In this document: positions 45,956 through 53,685 of the stretch, in pieces
How positions within the stretch are numbered: position 1 is the stretch's first letter
Layout of the letters: every line of letters begins with the position of its first letter
DNA from: Microbacterium sediminis
Lineage (GTDB): Bacteria; Actinomycetota; Actinomycetes; Actinomycetales; Microbacteriaceae
Reading direction: 5' to 3'
Length of the DNA stretch: 64,000 bases
Assembly (NCBI RefSeq): GCF_004564075.1
Contig: NZ_CP038256.1
Span: 2,170,001 to 2,234,000 of the forward strand
Notes under the pieces: generated by a model
Database searches by the model: none
Told to the model about the DNA's origin: nothing
The model's input: only the letters and a program-made list of their open reading frames with translations
Position numbers and translations under genes: made by a program

Positions 45956-47266
45956 TCAGTCCGTGTATGCCGACGCCGCGGCCGCCTCGAGGGCCTCCAT
46001 CGTGCCCTGGATGTCCGTCGGGTCCTGGTAGAACCGGATCATCTCCTGCCAGAAGCCCTGGCCCTGCGTGCCGCCGAAGGCGCTCGGGGTGAGGTCGCTC
46101 ATGTCGAAGCGGAACGTCTCGGCCGACGTGAGCGCCTCGGCGATCTGGCGCGAGACGTCGTCCGGGTACAGCGACGTGTCGACGCTCTGGTTCGGCGAGG
46201 TGAGGCCGCCGTTGGGCACCCAGATCTCGGCCGCCTCGGGGCTCGCCAGGAACTGCATGAGCGCGTCGACGGCGGGATCGTCGCTGAACGCGACGGCGAC
46301 GTCGCCACCGCCCACGACCGAGGGCTCCGAGCCGTTGATCGACGGGAAGTCGTAGAACAGCGCGTTCTCGCCGACCACCGAGTTGCCGTCGGCCGTGATG
46401 TTGCCGGCCACGAAGTCGCCCTCGAACACCGTTCCCGCGTTGGGCTCGGCGCCGAAGACCTCGGTCACGCTGGTCGGGAAGTCGCGCTGGTCGCCGCCGG
46501 ACTGCACGAGGTCGCTGCCCCAGAGCTCGGCGAGCACCTCGAGGGTCTCCTGCACCGACGGGTCGGTCCACGGGATCTCGTGGTTGGTCAGCTGGTCGTA
46601 CTTCTCGCCGCCGGCCACGCGCAGGTAGACGTTCTCGAACCAGTCGGTGAGCGGCCAGCCCACGTCGGCGCCGACCGAGATGCCCGCGTAGCCCGCGTCG
46701 GTGACGATCTGCAGCTGCTCGAGGAAGTCGTCCCAGTCCTCGGGCTCGGTCGCCCCCGCCTCGTCGTAGATGTCGGCGTTGTACCAGACGGTCGACTTGT
46801 TGGCGGCCTTGAACCAGACGCCGTACGTCTCGCCGTCGACCGTGGCCAGATCGATCCAGTCCTGCGAGTAGTTCTCCTCGACCACGCCGAGCGCCTCGTC
46901 GCTGAGCGGCACGATGTCGCCATTGGTGGCGAGCTCCTGCATGAGCGCGGGCTGGCCGACGATCGCGACGCTGGGCGGGTCGCCGCCCTCGAGCTGACCC
47001 TGGATGTAGGTGGGACCGTTGTCGCCGAAGCTCGTGTACCGGACGGTCGCGCCGGTCTGCGCCTCGAACTCGTCGAGGACCGCCTCGAAGTTCTCCTGCT
47101 CGGCGCCCGACCAGGCCGCGACGACCGTCAGCTCCTCGCCGGAGAAATCGCCCTCGATGTCGGAACCGCCGCCACCGCCGTTGCCGCCCGAGCAGCCGGC
47201 CAGCGTGAGTCCCACGACTCCCACTGCCGAAACGACGATGGCCTTGCGCCTGCGATCCGCATTCAT
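45956..47266 (-). CDS. Carbohydrate ABC transporter substrate-binding lipoprotein
   Basis: A 436 aa extracellular binding protein with a lipobox LAGC (Cys at about 25), a Gly-rich linker and a bilobed type-1 sugar-binding fold (ELTVVAAWSGAEQENFEAVLDEFE; PPSVAIVGQPALMQELATNG; VWFKAANKSTVWYNADIYDEAG). It delivers its sugar to the two permeases encoded directly downstream. ATG at 47266 chosen; a GTG one codon upstream is also possible. The leader is about 65 nt from the promoter at 47339-47368. No regulator gene is adjacent. Confidence 0.93.
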   Translation of the reverse strand: MNADRRRKAIVVSAVGVVGLTLAGCSGGNGGGGGSDIEGDFSGEELTVVAAWSGAEQENFEAVLDEFEAQTGATVRYTSFGDNGPTYIQGQLEGGDPPSVAIVGQPALMQELATNGDIVPLSDEALGVVEENYSQDWIDLATVDGETYGVWFKAANKSTVWYNADIYDEAGATEPEDWDDFLEQLQIVTDAGYAGISVGADVGWPLTDWFENVYLRVAGGEKYDQLTNHEIPWTDPSVQETLEVLAELWGSDLVQSGGDQRDFPTSVTEVFGAEPNAGTVFEGDFVAGNITADGNSVVGENALFYDFPSINGSEPSVVGGGDVAVAFSDDPAVDALMQFLASPEAAEIWVPNGGLTSPNQSVDTSLYPDDVSRQIAEALTSAETFRFDMSDLTPSAFGGTQGQGFWQEMIRFYQDPTDIQGTMEALEAAAASAYTD

Positions 47267-47338
47267 CACGCCCCCATGAGACTTCGGTGTGCTCTCGGCT
47301 TCGCCCGGCGACGGCTTCGACACCGGGCGACTGCCGTC

Positions 47339-47368
47339 ACCCTACGCCGGGCACTCGTGGGGTTTCAA
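47339..47368 (-). promoter_or_regulatory. Promoter of the sugar ABC operon
   Basis: Read on the minus strand: TTGAAA (47368-47363), 18 bp spacer, TAGGGT (47344-47339). It is one of the few clear -35/-10 pairs in the window. It lies in the 172 bp divergent gap shared with the AAA+ operon. Confidence 0.6.
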
Positions 47369-47438
47369 CGTCTTGACACAACCGTGACCCGCGTGCGACC
47401 GACGGGCGCGAGCGCGCCCGATGAATAGGATCGTTGGC

Positions 47439-48284
47439 ATGAGCGAGCCGGCGCTGCCTGCGCGCGCGGACGCCCTTGCGCGCCGCGCCACGATGATCGT
47501 GCGCATCGTCGGCGGCATCGTCGGGGCCTTCGTCATCATGAACGGTGTGGGCCGCCTCACCGTGGGCGACTACGGCGCCCTGGGCATCGGCGGGGGCGGC
47601 GAGAACCCCTGGGAGCAGGCGAACCCCGCCGAGGCGGTGCTCGAGGACGGCGTGCTCTCCGGCCCCGCCGGCGGCTCGGTGCTGCGCATCCCGGCCGCCG
47701 AGGTACCCGAGGGCCGCCTGCTCGAGATCGGATCGTTCGGGGGCGAGCGGACACCGTATGTCGATGTCGACATGACCGCGCCCTACGCCGTGGGATCCGG
47801 CGACGTGGAGTACACAGATCTGCTCAGCCTCGGCTGGCTCGACGGCGACCGCCCGACCGTCTTCTTCCCCGGCGAGGGCGACGTCGAGATCTGGTTCGAC
47901 GCCGACGAGGCCTGGACCACCACGTTCGGACCGGCCGAGTACACCCCCGCGGTGGGCGGCGCCAACACGGGGCAGGGCGACGAGATCCTCCTGTACGAGG
48001 GCGAGGGGCTCTCGGCGCGCGCGCAGCACGAGGGCGAGGGCTCCTTCTACGTGCTGCTCTATCAGGAGGAAGACGACTACGACTACCCGATCATCGACCA
48101 CGGCATCGTGGACGAGGGACTGACGTGGTCGGCGGGCTCCGCCGTCGCCATCGTGGTCGAGTCCGACGGCGACCCCTGGACCATCACCATCCACGAGCCC
48201 GAGCCGGCGCCCACGCCCTCGAGCACCGGCTCCCCCACCCCGTCCCCGACCGACACCTCGGCGCCGGCCGAGAGCGAGGAATGA
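47439..48284 (+). CDS. Membrane-anchored exported protein, first gene of the Ycf46-like operon
   Basis: A 281 aa protein with a short basic N-terminus, one membrane helix (residues ~22-42, VRIVGGIVGAFVIMNGVGRL), a ~200 aa external domain rich in Asp, Glu and Gly, and a low-complexity PTPSSTGSPTPSPT-type C-terminal tail. No family was recognised. ATG is 7 nt after TAGGAT (47426-47431), so leaderless, and it leads a run of six tightly packed genes. The stop overlaps the start of the AAA+ gene (ATGA). Confidence 0.78.
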   Translation: MSEPALPARADALARRATMIVRIVGGIVGAFVIMNGVGRLTVGDYGALGIGGGGENPWEQANPAEAVLEDGVLSGPAGGSVLRIPAAEVPEGRLLEIGSFGGERTPYVDVDMTAPYAVGSGDVEYTDLLSLGWLDGDRPTVFFPGEGDVEIWFDADEAWTTTFGPAEYTPAVGGANTGQGDEILLYEGEGLSARAQHEGEGSFYVLLYQEEDDYDYPIIDHGIVDEGLTWSAGSAVAIVVESDGDPWTITIHEPEPAPTPSSTGSPTPSPTDTSAPAESEE

Positions 48285-49906
48285 GCATGGACTTCTCCGT
48301 CACGTTCGATCAGGCCGTCAAGGCACGACTGCCGATGCTCTACCTCGAGACCAGCGAGGAGGTGCGGGCGGTCGGCGTGCTGACCGAGATCGTGGACCGG
48401 CAGCGCACCCCGCGGCCGGTGTGGACGTGGAGTTCGGCGACCGGCCTCGTCCATCCCGTGGAGGGTCCCGTCGAGGGCACGACGGGCGCGGTGCGCGCGC
48501 TCGATCACGCCATGACCAATCCCGACGCCGGGGTCTACGTCTTCCACGACCTGCACCTGTACTTCGGCGCCGAGGGGCGGCCGGGCGATCCGGCCATCAT
48601 CCGCAAGGTGCGAGAGGCCGCGGTGGAGTTCCGCCACGGCGAGAACGCGCGGATGATCGTCATCACGGCGCCGGTGCGTGTGCTGCCGCCCGAGATCGAC
48701 ACGCTCGCGACGCTCGTGGAGTTCCCGCTGCCTACGGCCGACGAGCTGCGGGCGATGCTCGACGACATGATCGCCGCGAACGAGCGGCTCAGCGCCACGG
48801 CCGACGAGGACGAGCGCGAGCAGCTCGTGCATGCGGCGCTCGGCCTGACGATGCACGAGGCCGAGAACGCGTTCGCGCGCGCCATGGTCGAGGATCGCAA
48901 GCTCACGGCCGAGGACGTCGCCGTGATCCACGACGAGAAGCGCCAGGCGGTGCGCAAGTCGGGCCTGCTCGACTTCATCGATTCGACCCTCGACCTCGAC
49001 GACGTCGGCGGCCTCGGCAACCTCAAGCGCTGGCTCAGCCGCCGCAACGGCTCGTGGCTGCACCGCGCCCGAGAGTTCGGCATCCCCTCGCCCAAGGGCG
49101 TGCTGATCACGGGCGTGCCCGGTTCGGGCAAGTCGCTCACCGCCAAGGCGACCGCCGCCTCGTGGGGGCTGCCGCTGCTGCGCCTCGACGTGGGTCGCAT
49201 CTTCTCGGGCCTGGTGGGATCCAGCGAGCAGAACCTGCGCACCGCGATCGCCACGGCCGAGGCGGTGGCGCCCTGCATCCTGTGGGTCGACGAGATCGAG
49301 AAGGGCTTCTCGGGCGTCTCGGGATCGACCGACTCGGGCACCTCGGCGCGCGTGTTCGGCTACTTCCTCACCTGGCTGCAGGAGAAGACGCGGCCCGTGT
49401 TCGTGGTGGCCACGGCCAACAACATCGATCAGCTGCCGCCGGAGTTCATGCGCAAGGGCCGCTTCGACGAGATCTTCTTCGTCGACCTCGCCAGCCACGC
49501 CGAGCGGCTCAAGATCTGGGAGATCCAGCTGCGCTCCTTCGCGACCGAGGGCAACGGCCTGAGCGAGATCGCCGCCGACGCCGCCGCGATCGAGCGCCTG
49601 GCCGCGTTGAGCGAGAACTACACGGGAAGCGAGATCGAGCAGGCCGTGATCGGCGGCCTGTACGAGGCCTTCGCCGAGGACCGGCCGATCCACGTCGACG
49701 ACCTCGAGCACGCGATCACCACCATGGTGCCGCTGGCGGTGACGCAGGCTGAGGACGTGCAGGCGATCCGCGACTGGGCGACCGTCCGGGCGGTGCGGGC
49801 GACGGCGGCCGAGGATCTCACGCCCGTCGAGCAGCCGCCCGTGGCCGACGCCGCCTCGCCTGGCCCCGTCACGACGAGCCGCGGCGGCCGTACGGTGGAC
49901 TTCTGA
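48281..49906 (+). CDS. Ycf46-like AAA+ ATPase
   Basis: A 541 aa ATPase. The N-terminal ~240 aa domain ([24 protein letters not shown]) matches the start of Ycf46-type proteins, with a degenerate ATPase-like fold. The AAA+ module has Walker [14 protein letters not shown] near 278, Walker [15 protein letters not shown] near 331, sensor 1 [12 protein letters not shown] and the arginine-finger region [15 protein letters not shown]. The C-terminal helical lid has [15 protein letters not shown]. Expected to remodel or unfold a partner; substrate unknown. ATG 48281 overlaps the upstream stop. A Pro/Ala-rich tail ends the chain. Confidence 0.9.
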   Translation: MSMDFSVTFDQAVKARLPMLYLETSEEVRAVGVLTEIVDRQRTPRPVWTWSSATGLVHPVEGPVEGTTGAVRALDHAMTNPDAGVYVFHDLHLYFGAEGRPGDPAIIRKVREAAVEFRHGENARMIVITAPVRVLPPEIDTLATLVEFPLPTADELRAMLDDMIAANERLSATADEDEREQLVHAALGLTMHEAENAFARAMVEDRKLTAEDVAVIHDEKRQAVRKSGLLDFIDSTLDLDDVGGLGNLKRWLSRRNGSWLHRAREFGIPSPKGVLITGVPGSGKSLTAKATAASWGLPLLRLDVGRIFSGLVGSSEQNLRTAIATAEAVAPCILWVDEIEKGFSGVSGSTDSGTSARVFGYFLTWLQEKTRPVFVVATANNIDQLPPEFMRKGRFDEIFFVDLASHAERLKIWEIQLRSFATEGNGLSEIAADAAAIERLAALSENYTGSEIEQAVIGGLYEAFAEDRPIHVDDLEHAITTMVPLAVTQAEDVQAIRDWATVRAVRATAAEDLTPVEQPPVADAASPGPVTTSRGGRTVDF

Positions 49907-49949
49907 GGAGGGCCGCGATGCCTGCGCCGACAGACCGGAGGGACCCGAG

Positions 49950-50165
49950 GTGACCGAGAAGCAGCTGATCGTGCGCGTGCACGCCGACGGCACGATCGAT
50001 GCCGAGACCGTCGGCATGTACGGCGACGAGTGCCTCGAGTACTTCGACGCGCTCGAGGACCTGCTCGACGCGCAGACCGCCTCGTCCGCCTACACCGCCG
50101 ACTCCGATCGCGCGTCCGCCGAGACGACGCAGGCCGCCCGCACAGTCCGCGACGAGGGCGCATGA
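49950..50165 (+). CDS. DUF2997-like small protein
   Basis: A 71 aa protein. Residues 1-45 fit the DUF2997 pattern: a beta hairpin around a DG turn (LIVRVHADGTIDAET), then VGMYGDECLEYFDALEDLL with the conserved Gly and Cys. The last ~25 residues are Ala/Thr/Asp-rich and probably disordered. In other bacteria DUF2997 proteins are found beside DUF1257 (Ycf35) proteins, and such a gene is present here too. The stop overlaps the ATG of the radical SAM gene. GTG start with GGAGGG 12 nt upstream. Confidence 0.75.
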   Translation: MTEKQLIVRVHADGTIDAETVGMYGDECLEYFDALEDLLDAQTASSAYTADSDRASAETTQAARTVRDEGA

Positions 50166-50896
50166 CGCTCGCCGTCTGGTCGCCGCCGACCGCGCCGCCC
50201 GCGCCGCGCGACGCCGCCGCGCGGCGCGGGTCGCGCTACCTGCCGCGCACCCGCGCCGAGGGCCCGGGCCAGCGCGCCGCGCTGTGGCTGCAGGGCTGCG
50301 ACGTGCGCTGCCCCGGCTGCTTCAACCCGCAGCTGTGGGCCCACCGGGGAGCGCGCCTGGAGTCGGCCGCCGAGGCGGGGCTCCGGTTCGCCGAGGAGGC
50401 GCGCGCCGCGGGCTCCGAGGGCCTGACGCTGCTCGGCGGCGAGCCGTTCGACCAGGCCGGCGCCGCGGCGAGCATCGCGGAGGCGTTCCGCGCGCGGGGG
50501 CTGACCGTGATGACGTTCACCGGCTACCGGCTCGACCAGCTGCGGGCGTGGGAGGGCGATCGCCCCGACATCGCGCGCCTGCTCGCCGCCACCGATCTGC
50601 TCGCGGACGGGCCCTACCTCCGCGACCGGCCCGACACGCGCCGTCCGTGGATCGGCTCGACCAACCAGGGACTGCACGCCCTGACCGACGCCTACCGCCG
50701 CGAGATCGCCGCCATCGAGGCCGGGGAGGGCGATCGCGATCGCCTCGAGGTCCGCGTGGCGGCCGACGGCTCGATCGAGGTCAACGGCTGGGCCGACGAC
50801 GAGGCCCTGCGCTCCCTGCTCGGCGATCTCGGCGTGCGCCGCGACGCCCCCTCCCACACCGCCGCATCCGCTCCCCCGCGAAAGGCCCGTCCATGA
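50162..50896 (+). CDS. NrdG-like radical SAM protein
   Basis: A 244 aa 4Fe-4S radical SAM protein of the anaerobic-RNR-activase type. The cluster motif CxxxCxxC is in LWLQGCDVRCPGCFNPQLW near residue 43, the GGE motif in LLGGEPFDQA near 90, and VMTFTGYRLDQLR is the next conserved strand. No class III reductase (NrdD) is nearby, so the usual partner is missing; the partner may be another protein of this operon. ATG overlaps the DUF2997 gene (ATGA), and its stop overlaps the DUF1257 gene (ATGA). Confidence 0.88.
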   Translation: MTLAVWSPPTAPPAPRDAAARRGSRYLPRTRAEGPGQRAALWLQGCDVRCPGCFNPQLWAHRGARLESAAEAGLRFAEEARAAGSEGLTLLGGEPFDQAGAAASIAEAFRARGLTVMTFTGYRLDQLRAWEGDRPDIARLLAATDLLADGPYLRDRPDTRRPWIGSTNQGLHALTDAYRREIAAIEAGEGDRDRLEVRVAADGSIEVNGWADDEALRSLLGDLGVRRDAPSHTAASAPPRKARP

Positions 50897-51378
50897 GCGT
50901 GACGATCTCGCTGCTGCCCCTCGCTCTCGCCGCCGCCTCGGTCTTCGGCGGCGGCACGATCGCGGCCGCCGTCCGCGGCGGCAACGACGCGCGCACGGAG
51001 GAGAGCACGGCGGTCACCGTGCGCACGCGCATGAAGGACCGCACGCTGCTGGAGGCCGCGCTGGCCGACATCGGCGCCACGGGGATCGAGGCCGGCGACG
51101 AGGTCACCGCCACTCTCGGCGACGCGCGCCTCACGCTCACGCGCGGGGAGGACGAGATCTGGCAGGCACACCTCACGGGCGAGCTCGGCGACGACGAGCT
51201 GCGGCGCATCGGCGAGGACGCGATCACGCGCCTCGACGCCGCCTACGCGCTGCGCGTGCAGGCGGCCGTGGTGCAGCGCATCCGCGAGCGCGCCGAGACG
51301 ACGGGCTTCACCCTGGCCGACGAGCATCGCGACGGCGACACGGTCACCCTGACCCTGTCGGTCGGCACGGGGACGTGA
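50893..51378 (+). CDS. Membrane-anchored DUF1257 (Ycf35-like) protein
   Basis: A 161 aa protein. An N-terminal hydrophobic helix (residues ~4-27, LLPLALAAASVFGGGTIAAAV) is followed by a DUF1257-like domain: VRTRMKDRTLLEAALADIG matches the family start, and the block with AYALRVQAAVVQRIRERAETTGF matches its end. The membrane anchor is not part of plastid Ycf35 as I know it. Coupled to both neighbours by overlapping start/stop codons (ATGA before, TGATG after). Confidence 0.78.
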   Translation: MSVTISLLPLALAAASVFGGGTIAAAVRGGNDARTEESTAVTVRTRMKDRTLLEAALADIGATGIEAGDEVTATLGDARLTLTRGEDEIWQAHLTGELGDDELRRIGEDAITRLDAAYALRVQAAVVQRIRERAETTGFTLADEHRDGDTVTLTLSVGTGT

Positions 51379-52091
51379 TGAACCCGATCCTGTCCGTCGT
51401 CCTGCGCAGCCTGTGGGTCCTGCCGGTCCTCGCCGGCCCCGATGTCGCCTTCCTGGTGCTGCTCGGGTTCATCGCCGCGTGGGTCCAGATCGGCGCCCGC
51501 GAGCCGCGCTCCTGGCGGCACGCCGTGATGGGCGTTGTATACCTCATCGTCGGCCTCGTGGCGCAGGGCGCGTTCGGCAATCTGCCCGGCGTGATCGCGC
51601 TGCTGATCCACACCGGCGTCTGGCTGGCGGCGATCGTCCACGCCCTCGTGATCTACCCTCGTGCGCTCGGCGCGATCCCGGCGGCGAGCCCCGCACCCGC
51701 GCGCGCCGCGGCGCCCGCGCGGGAAGCCGCCCCGGTGCGGCGTCGCCGGGCCGAGCCCGTCCCGCAGGAGGCGCGCGAGCTGGCCGACGCCGCCGCCTCG
51801 ACCCGATCGCGACTGCTCGCCGACGACCCGCCCGCCCCGGAGCCGGTGGCCGACCCGATCGACGTGAACACCGCCTCGCGCGCGCAGCTGCGCCGGCTGC
51901 TGCGGGTGGACCGCAAGGCGGCGGACGCGCTGCTCACGGAGCGCACGCGGCGCGGCGGCTTCGCCTCGCTCGACGACTTCGCGCGCGCGGCGGGGCTGCA
52001 GCCGCACGAGCTGGCGCGGCTGCGGCGCGAGGCCGTCTGCTCCCCGCGGCCCCGCGCCCCGCGGCGCTTCGGCCGCCGCGTCGACCTCTGA
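51378..52091 (+). CDS. Membrane protein with a C-terminal helix-hairpin-helix
   Basis: A 237 aa protein. Three hydrophobic segments (about 8-35, 48-70 and 73-92) are followed by an Ala/Pro/Arg-rich linker. A C-terminal domain follows, with IDVNTASRAQLRRLLRVDRKAADALL and GGFASLDDFARAAGL, the helix-hairpin-helix pattern of ComEA-like proteins. Such domains bind DNA or act as protein connectors. ATG overlaps the DUF1257 stop codon (TGATG). It appears to be the last gene of the six-gene operon. The N-terminal part has no recognised family. Confidence 0.75.
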   Translation: MNPILSVVLRSLWVLPVLAGPDVAFLVLLGFIAAWVQIGAREPRSWRHAVMGVVYLIVGLVAQGAFGNLPGVIALLIHTGVWLAAIVHALVIYPRALGAIPAASPAPARAAAPAREAAPVRRRRAEPVPQEARELADAAASTRSRLLADDPPAPEPVADPIDVNTASRAQLRRLLRVDRKAADALLTERTRRGGFASLDDFARAAGLQPHELARLRREAVCSPRPRAPRRFGRRVDL

Positions 52092-52353
52092 CGCGCCGGT
52101 CCGGGGCTGCGCCCGCCCGGTTTCCGCGCCCGGGTTGCGCTCGGCCGGTTTCCGCGCCCGGGTTGCGCTCGGCCGGTTTCCGCGTCCGGGGTTGAGCCCG
52201 GCCGGTTTCCGCGAGACTGCATGTTTGCGCCGAGAAGGCGACGTTGGGACGCGGTCTCGGCGCAAACATGCGGTCTCGGCGCGGACTTGCTGTCTCGGCG
52301 CGGACTTGCTGTCTCGGCGGCGGCGGGACGGGATCACGCGGGCCGGAAACGGA
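52092..52353. repeat. Tandem 28 bp repeats and a long inverted repeat
   Basis: After the operon come about 3.4 copies of a 28 bp unit starting at 52117, 52145, 52173 and 52202 (CCGGTTTCCGCGCCCGGG then TTGCGCTCGG). A perfect 17 bp inverted repeat follows, GCATGTTTGCGCCGAGA at 52219-52235 and its complement at 52255-52271. A twice-repeated CGCGGACTTGCTGTCTCGG ends the region. No gene was recognised. The layout is not CRISPR: units are adjacent, with no spacers. Confidence 0.85.
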
Positions 52354-52383
52354 CGAAGGCCCCGGGACAACCCGGGGCCTTCG
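52354..52383 (-). terminator. Terminator of rplJL
   Basis: A perfect 13 bp stem (CGAAGGCCCCGGG / CCCGGGGCCTTCG) with a 4 nt loop, 25 bp after the rplL stop on the minus strand, followed by TCCGTTTCC. Confidence 0.88.
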
Positions 52384-52407
52384 TGAGGTGTCTTGCGACA
52401 GGTGGGA

Positions 52408-52797
52408 TTACTTGAGGCCCACCGTGGCGCCGGCCTCCTCGAGCTTCGCCTTGGCGGCCTCGGCGGCCTCCTTGTTGGCGCCCTCGAGAACGGGCTTCGG
52501 CGCACCGTCGACGAGAGCCTTCGCCTCGCCGAGGCCGAGCGAGGTGAGCTCGCGGACGACCTTGATGACCTGGATCTTCTTGTCGCCGGCGGCCTCGAGG
52601 ATGACGTCGAACGAGTCCTTCTCCTCCTCGGCCGGGGCGTCGCCACCGGCAGCCGGGGCACCGGCAGCGGCAACCGCGACGGGCGCGGCGGCGGTGACGT
52701 CGAAGGTCTCCTCGAAGGCCTTCACGAACTCGCTGAGCTCGATGAGGGTGAGCTCCTTGAACGCGTCGAGCAGCTCCTCAGTGCTGAGCTTCGCCAT
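52408..52797 (-). CDS. rplL: Ribosomal protein L7/L12
   Basis: A 129 aa stalk protein of the large subunit that recruits translation factors. The N-terminal dimer domain starts [20 protein letters not shown], the flexible Ala/Gly hinge follows ([17 protein letters not shown]), and the C-terminal domain has [20 protein letters not shown] and LVDGAPKPV, the factor-binding face. Lies 50 bp after rplJ; an internal GAGATAC-type SD precedes ATG. The L8 complex it forms is present in several copies per ribosome. Confidence 0.98.
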   Translation of the reverse strand: MAKLSTEELLDAFKELTLIELSEFVKAFEETFDVTAAAPVAVAAAGAPAAGGDAPAEEEKDSFDVILEAAGDKKIQVIKVVRELTSLGLGEAKALVDGAPKPVLEGANKEAAEAAKAKLEEAGATVGLK

Positions 52798-52847
52798 GAT
52801 GTATCTCCTGTGGGTTGGGGTTTGTGTGGTCGATTACTCACCGCGAG

Positions 52848-53363
52848 TTACGCGGCGGTCTCCTGCTTCTCACGCAGCGCCTCGACCGTGCGAACGGTCT
52901 TCGACAGCGGCGCCTGGAAGAGGGCGGCAGCCTTCGACATCGAGGCCTTCATCATGCCGGCGACCTTGGCCAGCAGGACTTCACGGCTCTCGAGGTCGGC
53001 CAGCTTGCTGACCTCCTCGGGGCTCAGGGCGGCACCGTCGAAGTAGCCGCCCTTGATCACGAGAAGAGGGTGTGCCTTGGCGAAGGCACGCAGACCCTTC
53101 GCGACGGCGACCGGGTCGCCGTGCACGAAAGCGATGGCCGACGGACCCTTGAGGTCGTCGTCCAGAGCCGTGATCCCCGCAGCGTTCGCGGCGATCTTGG
53201 TCAGCGTGTTCTTCACCACGGCGTATTCCGCGTCCTGACGGATGCTGTTGCGGAGCTCCTTGAGCTCGGCAACCGTCAGACCGCGGTACTCGGTGAGCAG
53301 AACGGCGGTCGAGTTCTCGAAGTTCTTCGTGAGCTCGGCGACCGATGCTTCCTTCTGCGCCAT
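52848..53363 (-). CDS. rplJ: Ribosomal protein L10
   Basis: A 171 aa protein that anchors L7/L12 dimers to the ribosome. Seen: AELTKNFENSTAVLLTEYRGLTV is the N-terminal rRNA-binding part, VVKNTLTKIA follows, and the C-terminal helix that binds L7/L12 starts around residue 145. SD AGGAG 7 nt before ATG. The ~210 nt leader upstream contains a hairpin followed by TTTTTGTTTTG, suggesting attenuation and possibly L10 autoregulation. A longer upstream frame is not likely to be coding. Confidence 0.97.
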   Translation of the reverse strand: MAQKEASVAELTKNFENSTAVLLTEYRGLTVAELKELRNSIRQDAEYAVVKNTLTKIAANAAGITALDDDLKGPSAIAFVHGDPVAVAKGLRAFAKAHPLLVIKGGYFDGAALSPEEVSKLADLESREVLLAKVAGMMKASMSKAAALFQAPLSKTVRTVEALREKQETAA

Positions 53364-53580
53364 GGCCACTCCTTGATGTGTACGAGGCGCTCCGCGGAGG
53401 CGGGGCACCGACCGTTTCCCACCACACGGCAAAACAAAAACGCTCCGGCGCAAGCGCACGGAGCGTGATCCTGGAATCAGGAGATTCGTTCGTGACACCT
53501 GCGCGGGCCCCTGCTGAGCAGTGCTTCGATCACCATGCGCTTGCGCACACGACGATGACCGGCGGTCTTCGGCTCCGATA
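53364..53580 (-). promoter_or_regulatory. rplJL leader region
   Basis: About 215 nt between the likely promoter (TATGCT at 53586-53581 on the minus strand) and the rplJ ATG. It holds an attenuator-type hairpin (53430-53466) and a GTGCGCAAGCGCA hairpin near 53540, whose loop sequence resembles that of the attenuator. In many bacteria L10 binds such leaders to limit its own synthesis; that this is an L10 leader is inferred from position and structure. Confidence 0.65.
53430..53466 (-). terminator. Attenuator-like hairpin in the rplJL leader
   Basis: Read on the minus strand: ACGCTCCG, an 11 nt loop region with inner TGCGC/GCGC pairs, CGGAGCGT, then a T-rich tail TTTTGTTTTG. It is the best intrinsic terminator on this strand, 67 nt before rplJ, so it would stop leader transcripts unless an antiterminator forms. 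Confidence 0.75.
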
Positions 53581-53586
53581 AGCATA
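53581..53586 (-). promoter_or_regulatory. -10 box of rplJL
   Basis: TATGCT on the minus strand, in the divergent gap with the YqaJ-like gene. No matching -35 at the usual distance was clear. Confidence 0.45.
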
Positions 53587-53685
53587 CGCCACGCCACGCC
53601 CTGCCGCCAACTCGGGCCACCCGAGTGCCCGCGATCGCGCGCGTCGCCCCGGAGGCTGTCGGCGGCGGGGGTTAGGGTCGAGGGG

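Noticed and set aside
52117..52214. Possible CRISPR array
   Set aside because: The 28 bp units are directly adjacent, without spacers, and no cas genes are near; it is a simple tandem repeat.
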